This document shows positions 7,099-8,438 of a stretch of 8,438 nucleotides of DNA, in pieces; position 1 is the stretch's first letter, and each line of letters opens with the position of its first letter. The stretch covers positions 1 through 8,438 of the forward strand of contig WTCC01000036.1 of NCBI GenBank assembly GCA_013138755.1. Reading direction: 5' to 3'. This DNA comes from Gammaproteobacteria bacterium. Its GTDB lineage: Bacteria; Pseudomonadota; Gammaproteobacteria; SZUA-229. Position numbers and translations under genes: made by a program. Below the pieces are notes generated by a model, which saw nothing but the letters and a program-made list of their open reading frames with translations, made no database searches and had not been told where the DNA came from.

Positions 7099-7207
7099 AT
7101 CGTAGGTTTTCATAGTTCCTGCGACAAGCCATACAACACCTGAATCTCCTGAAGGTGTATGTGCGCAGGCAGCGTGAGCAGGATGTTCACGCTGCCTATT
7201 TATTTCT
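7099..7207 (+). ncRNA. Candidate structured small RNA (or leader) under the FNR-type promoter
   Basis: The segment runs from the predicted start to the T-rich end of a strong hairpin, about 105 nt. Visible pairings are: CCTGCGACA (7118-7126) with TGT-G-CGCAGG (7160-7169, one bulged G); inside it ACACCT (7136-7141) with AGGTGT (7153-7158), closing an 11-nt loop that carries CTCCTGA; and a terminal 11-bp perfect stem (7167-7177/7187-7197). The outer stem shares 3 bases with the terminal one, so the two may compete slightly at that edge. No well-supported reading frame covers it. Size, promoter type, C/U-rich exposed loop and terminator resemble anaerobically induced base-pairing RNAs such as enterobacterial FnrS, though no sequence similarity to FnrS was recognised. 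The alternative is a 5' leader of the gene at 7314 with an attenuator. Confidence 0.4.
7167..7207 (+). terminator. Rho-independent-type terminator hairpin
   Basis: AGGCAGCGTGA (7167-7177) and TCACGCTGCCT (7187-7197) form a perfect 11-bp, GC-rich stem with a 9-nt loop (GCAGGATGT). The tract after it, ATTTATTTCT, is T-rich but interrupted. It would end the candidate RNA starting near 7099 and may also stop read-through from the transporter/GIY-YIG genes. The stem is nearly symmetric, but the opposite strand lacks a good T tract beyond it, so + strand termination is favoured. Confidence 0.65.
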
Positions 7208-7300
7208 GCTTTATATTAGTCACCCATTATTTATTTCAACTTTTATTGAATACTAGCTGTTCCTCAAGCGTCTAATACTTTATTGTACGAATAGACCGTC

Positions 7301-7305
7301 AGGAG
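7301..7305 (+). promoter_or_regulatory. Strong ribosome binding site of the DsrE-like gene
   Basis: AGGAG lies 8 nt before the ATG at 7314, the best Shine-Dalgarno sequence of the window. With the two preceding bases (TCAGGAG, 7299-7305) it is perfectly complementary to CTCCTGA in the loop of the upstream hairpin (7146-7152). The stretch 7208-7298 before it is AT-rich; a weak promoter pair (TTGAAT 7246-7251, TCTAAT 7271-7276, 19-bp spacing) is possible but not convincing. Confidence 0.7.
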
Positions 7306-7313
7306 TAGATATA

Positions 7314-7829
7314 ATGAAAAACCATCTGTTAAAAAGCTTTTGCTACCTGTACATCTTTATCACTATCATCTTCAACACACATGTTATTGCAGACACCTCG
7401 ACTGATGGCAGAACGACATCTGCTCCATGGGGTGGTTCCACTGTCACCGCAACCGAATATAAACCACAGAAAGTCGTTTATGATGTTCACGTGAAAACAG
7501 TTGAAGCTGTTGAAAGCGTACTGGATCGCGCTAGTTATCTCAGCACGATAACAGGCGCTGATCCGTTTGATCAATCCATCGTTTTAGTTCTGCATGGAAC
7601 TGAGTTAAGTTTTTTTGCCATCAAAAATTACGGTAAGTACAAAGCTCTAATGCACCGTGCGCAAAGTCTGGTAGATAGTGAAGCGATAACCATCAAGATG
7701 TGTAAGATTGCTGCACAAGGACAAGGATTTTTTCCTGCAGATATCCACGGCTTCATAGAGATGGTCCCCATGGGTGACGCCGAAATCATACGCCTACAAT
7801 ACGAGGAAGGTCATGCCTACATGCAATAA
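7314..7829 (+). CDS. Exported DsrE-fold protein
   Basis: The 171-aa product has an N-terminal signal peptide (basic MKNHLLK, hydrophobic 9-25, likely cleavage after VIA at residue 26), so the mature protein should be periplasmic. From about residue 53 it reads as a DsrE-like alpha/beta domain: KVVYDVHV (53-60), an AVESVLDRASYLSTI helix (65-79), the strand SIVLVLHGTELSFFA (88-102), a KYKALMHRAQSLV helix (108-120), TIKMCKIAAQGQGF (126-139) with the sole mature cysteine Cys130, and DIHGFIEMVPMGDAEIIRLQYEEGHAYM (143-170). Cys130 sits where many DsrE-family proteins carry their sulfur-carrying cysteine, so persulfide binding is plausible. Cytoplasmic DsrE/TusD proteins relay sulfur; the role of secreted relatives is poorly known. 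The gene overlaps the next by 17 nt and has a strong Shine-Dalgarno sequence. The C-terminal VPMGDAEI...GHAYM pattern matches uncharacterised DsrE-family proteins of sulfur-oxidising bacteria. Confidence 0.8.
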   Translation: MKNHLLKSFCYLYIFITIIFNTHVIADTSTDGRTTSAPWGGSTVTATEYKPQKVVYDVHVKTVEAVESVLDRASYLSTITGADPFDQSIVLVLHGTELSFFAIKNYGKYKALMHRAQSLVDSEAITIKMCKIAAQGQGFFPADIHGFIEMVPMGDAEIIRLQYEEGHAYMQ

Positions 7830-8438
7830 AAATCCGCGCCTGCTAATGTTGGCTGCATCTGCAATCATATTTTTCAGTACACCGCTATCAGCTGAGCCTC
7901 CTGCCACTGAAGCACAAGGCACGACAGTAAAATACGCACAGACTTCTGTTGATATGGAAGTAAAAAAAGTATCCGAACATGTTTATTATGTAGAGGGTAT
8001 CCCAGGCATCGCAACTGACAATGAAGGCTTTATCTCCAATGCCGGTTTTATTGTAACCAGTGACGGCGTTGTCGTGTTCGACTCACTAGGCACACCTTCG
8101 CTTGCTAATAAGTTAATACAAAAAATTAAACACATCACTGATCAGCCCATCAAAAAAGTCATCGTCAGCCACTTCCATGCCGATCATATCTATGGCTTAC
8201 AAGTCTTTGAAGAATTAGGCGCTGAAATTATTGCACCATACGGGGCACAGAAATACATTCAATCCGAAGCAGCAGCCAGTCGACTGGAAGAACGCCAATT
8301 TTCGCTTGAGCCCTGGGTCAATGAAAACACTCATCTGGTATTACCCGACACCACCGTGGAAAAATCAAACAGCTTTCAGTTAGGCGATACCACTTTCACT
8401 ATTAACTACATGGGTAAAGCCCATTCGGATGGTGACCT
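7813..8438 (+). CDS. Exported metallo-beta-lactamase-fold hydrolase, 3' end cut by window
   Basis: The reading frame is open to the window edge (208 complete codons). The start at 7813 is supported by GAGGAAGG just upstream (7803-7810) and gives a signal peptide: MPTCNKNPR, hydrophobic LLMLAASAIIFFSTPLSA, cleavage after residue 27. The mature part has the MBL beginning: VSEHVYYVEG (53-62), NAGFIVTSDGVVVFDSLG (76-93) and the zinc motif HFHADH (His120, His122, Asp124, His125). AHSDGD (203-208) provides the next zinc-ligand histidine, His204. An intact dinuclear zinc site is expected. Relatives include periplasmic MBL hydrolases such as SoxH-type and quinoprotein-relay metallohydrolases, and some metallo-beta-lactamases; the missing C-terminal half prevents a choice, and antibiotic resistance should not be assumed. 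The 17-nt overlap with the DsrE-like gene implies co-expression. A role in periplasmic sulfur-compound hydrolysis is inferred from neighbours only. Confidence 0.85.
   Translation, partial: MPTCNKNPRLLMLAASAIIFFSTPLSAEPPATEAQGTTVKYAQTSVDMEVKKVSEHVYYVEGIPGIATDNEGFISNAGFIVTSDGVVVFDSLGTPSLANKLIQKIKHITDQPIKKVIVSHFHADHIYGLQVFEELGAEIIAPYGAQKYIQSEAAASRLEERQFSLEPWVNENTHLVLPDTTVEKSNSFQLGDTTFTINYMGKAHSDGD

Noticed and set aside
7159..7275. Possible 38-codon reading frame (MCAGSVSR..., hydrophobic centre) preceded by AAGG
   Set aside because: It runs through the terminator hairpin and the AT-rich tract, which by itself yields hydrophobic codons. The Shine-Dalgarno spacing is only about 3 nt and part of that sequence is paired in the predicted RNA stem. 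No recognisable family.
7246..7276. Second promoter directly before the DsrE-like gene (TTGAAT ... TCTAAT)
   Set aside because: The spacing is 19 bp with imperfect hexamers in a very AT-rich stretch where such matches are common; kept only as a remark.

Overview
The window looks like chromosome of a gammaproteobacterium, probably one with sulfur-compound metabolism. GC content is moderate, by eye in the mid-40s percent. The assignment rests on protein family content and on a gene order well known in proteobacteria. No rRNA, tRNA, mobile element or CRISPR array is visible. All genes lie on the + strand.

Positions 1-5324 hold a tightly coupled Bat (aerotolerance-type) cluster: the 3' part of a DUF4381 membrane protein, a BatA-type VWA protein, a fused BatB/BatC protein (VWA + TPR + acidic linker) and BatD. 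Each junction overlaps by 1 or 4 bases (ATGA, TGATG, TAATG), so the genes are almost certainly co-translated. A MoxR ATPase and a DUF58 protein would be expected just upstream, outside the window. The positive-inside rule places the VWA and TPR domains in the periplasm, where BatD also lies. This suggests a membrane-anchored periplasmic assembly driven by a cytoplasmic ATPase.

After a 120-bp gap with a possible promoter comes a YeeE/YedE-family transporter (5445-6707) with the three conserved cysteine motifs of thiosulfate/sulfur-species permeases. A small GIY-YIG nuclease-domain protein follows (6725-7015).

The 298-bp gap at 7016-7313 is the most interesting non-coding stretch. It contains a near-consensus FNR/ANR-type box, TTGAC-N4-ATCAA, spaced correctly from a -10-like element for a class II activated promoter. 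About 70 bp downstream of the predicted start is a perfect 11-bp GC-rich hairpin followed by a T-rich tract. Between them are further complementary segments. Together these predict an oxygen-responsive RNA of about 105 nt, or a structured leader. One predicted loop is complementary over 7 nt to the Shine-Dalgarno region of the next gene.

The last two genes encode exported proteins: a DsrE-fold protein with a signal peptide (7314-7829) and, overlapping it by 17 nt, a secreted metallo-beta-lactamase-fold hydrolase (7813 to beyond the window end). With the YeeE/YedE permease nearby, they suggest handling of reduced sulfur species at the cell envelope. That functional link is inference from families and proximity, not something the sequence proves.
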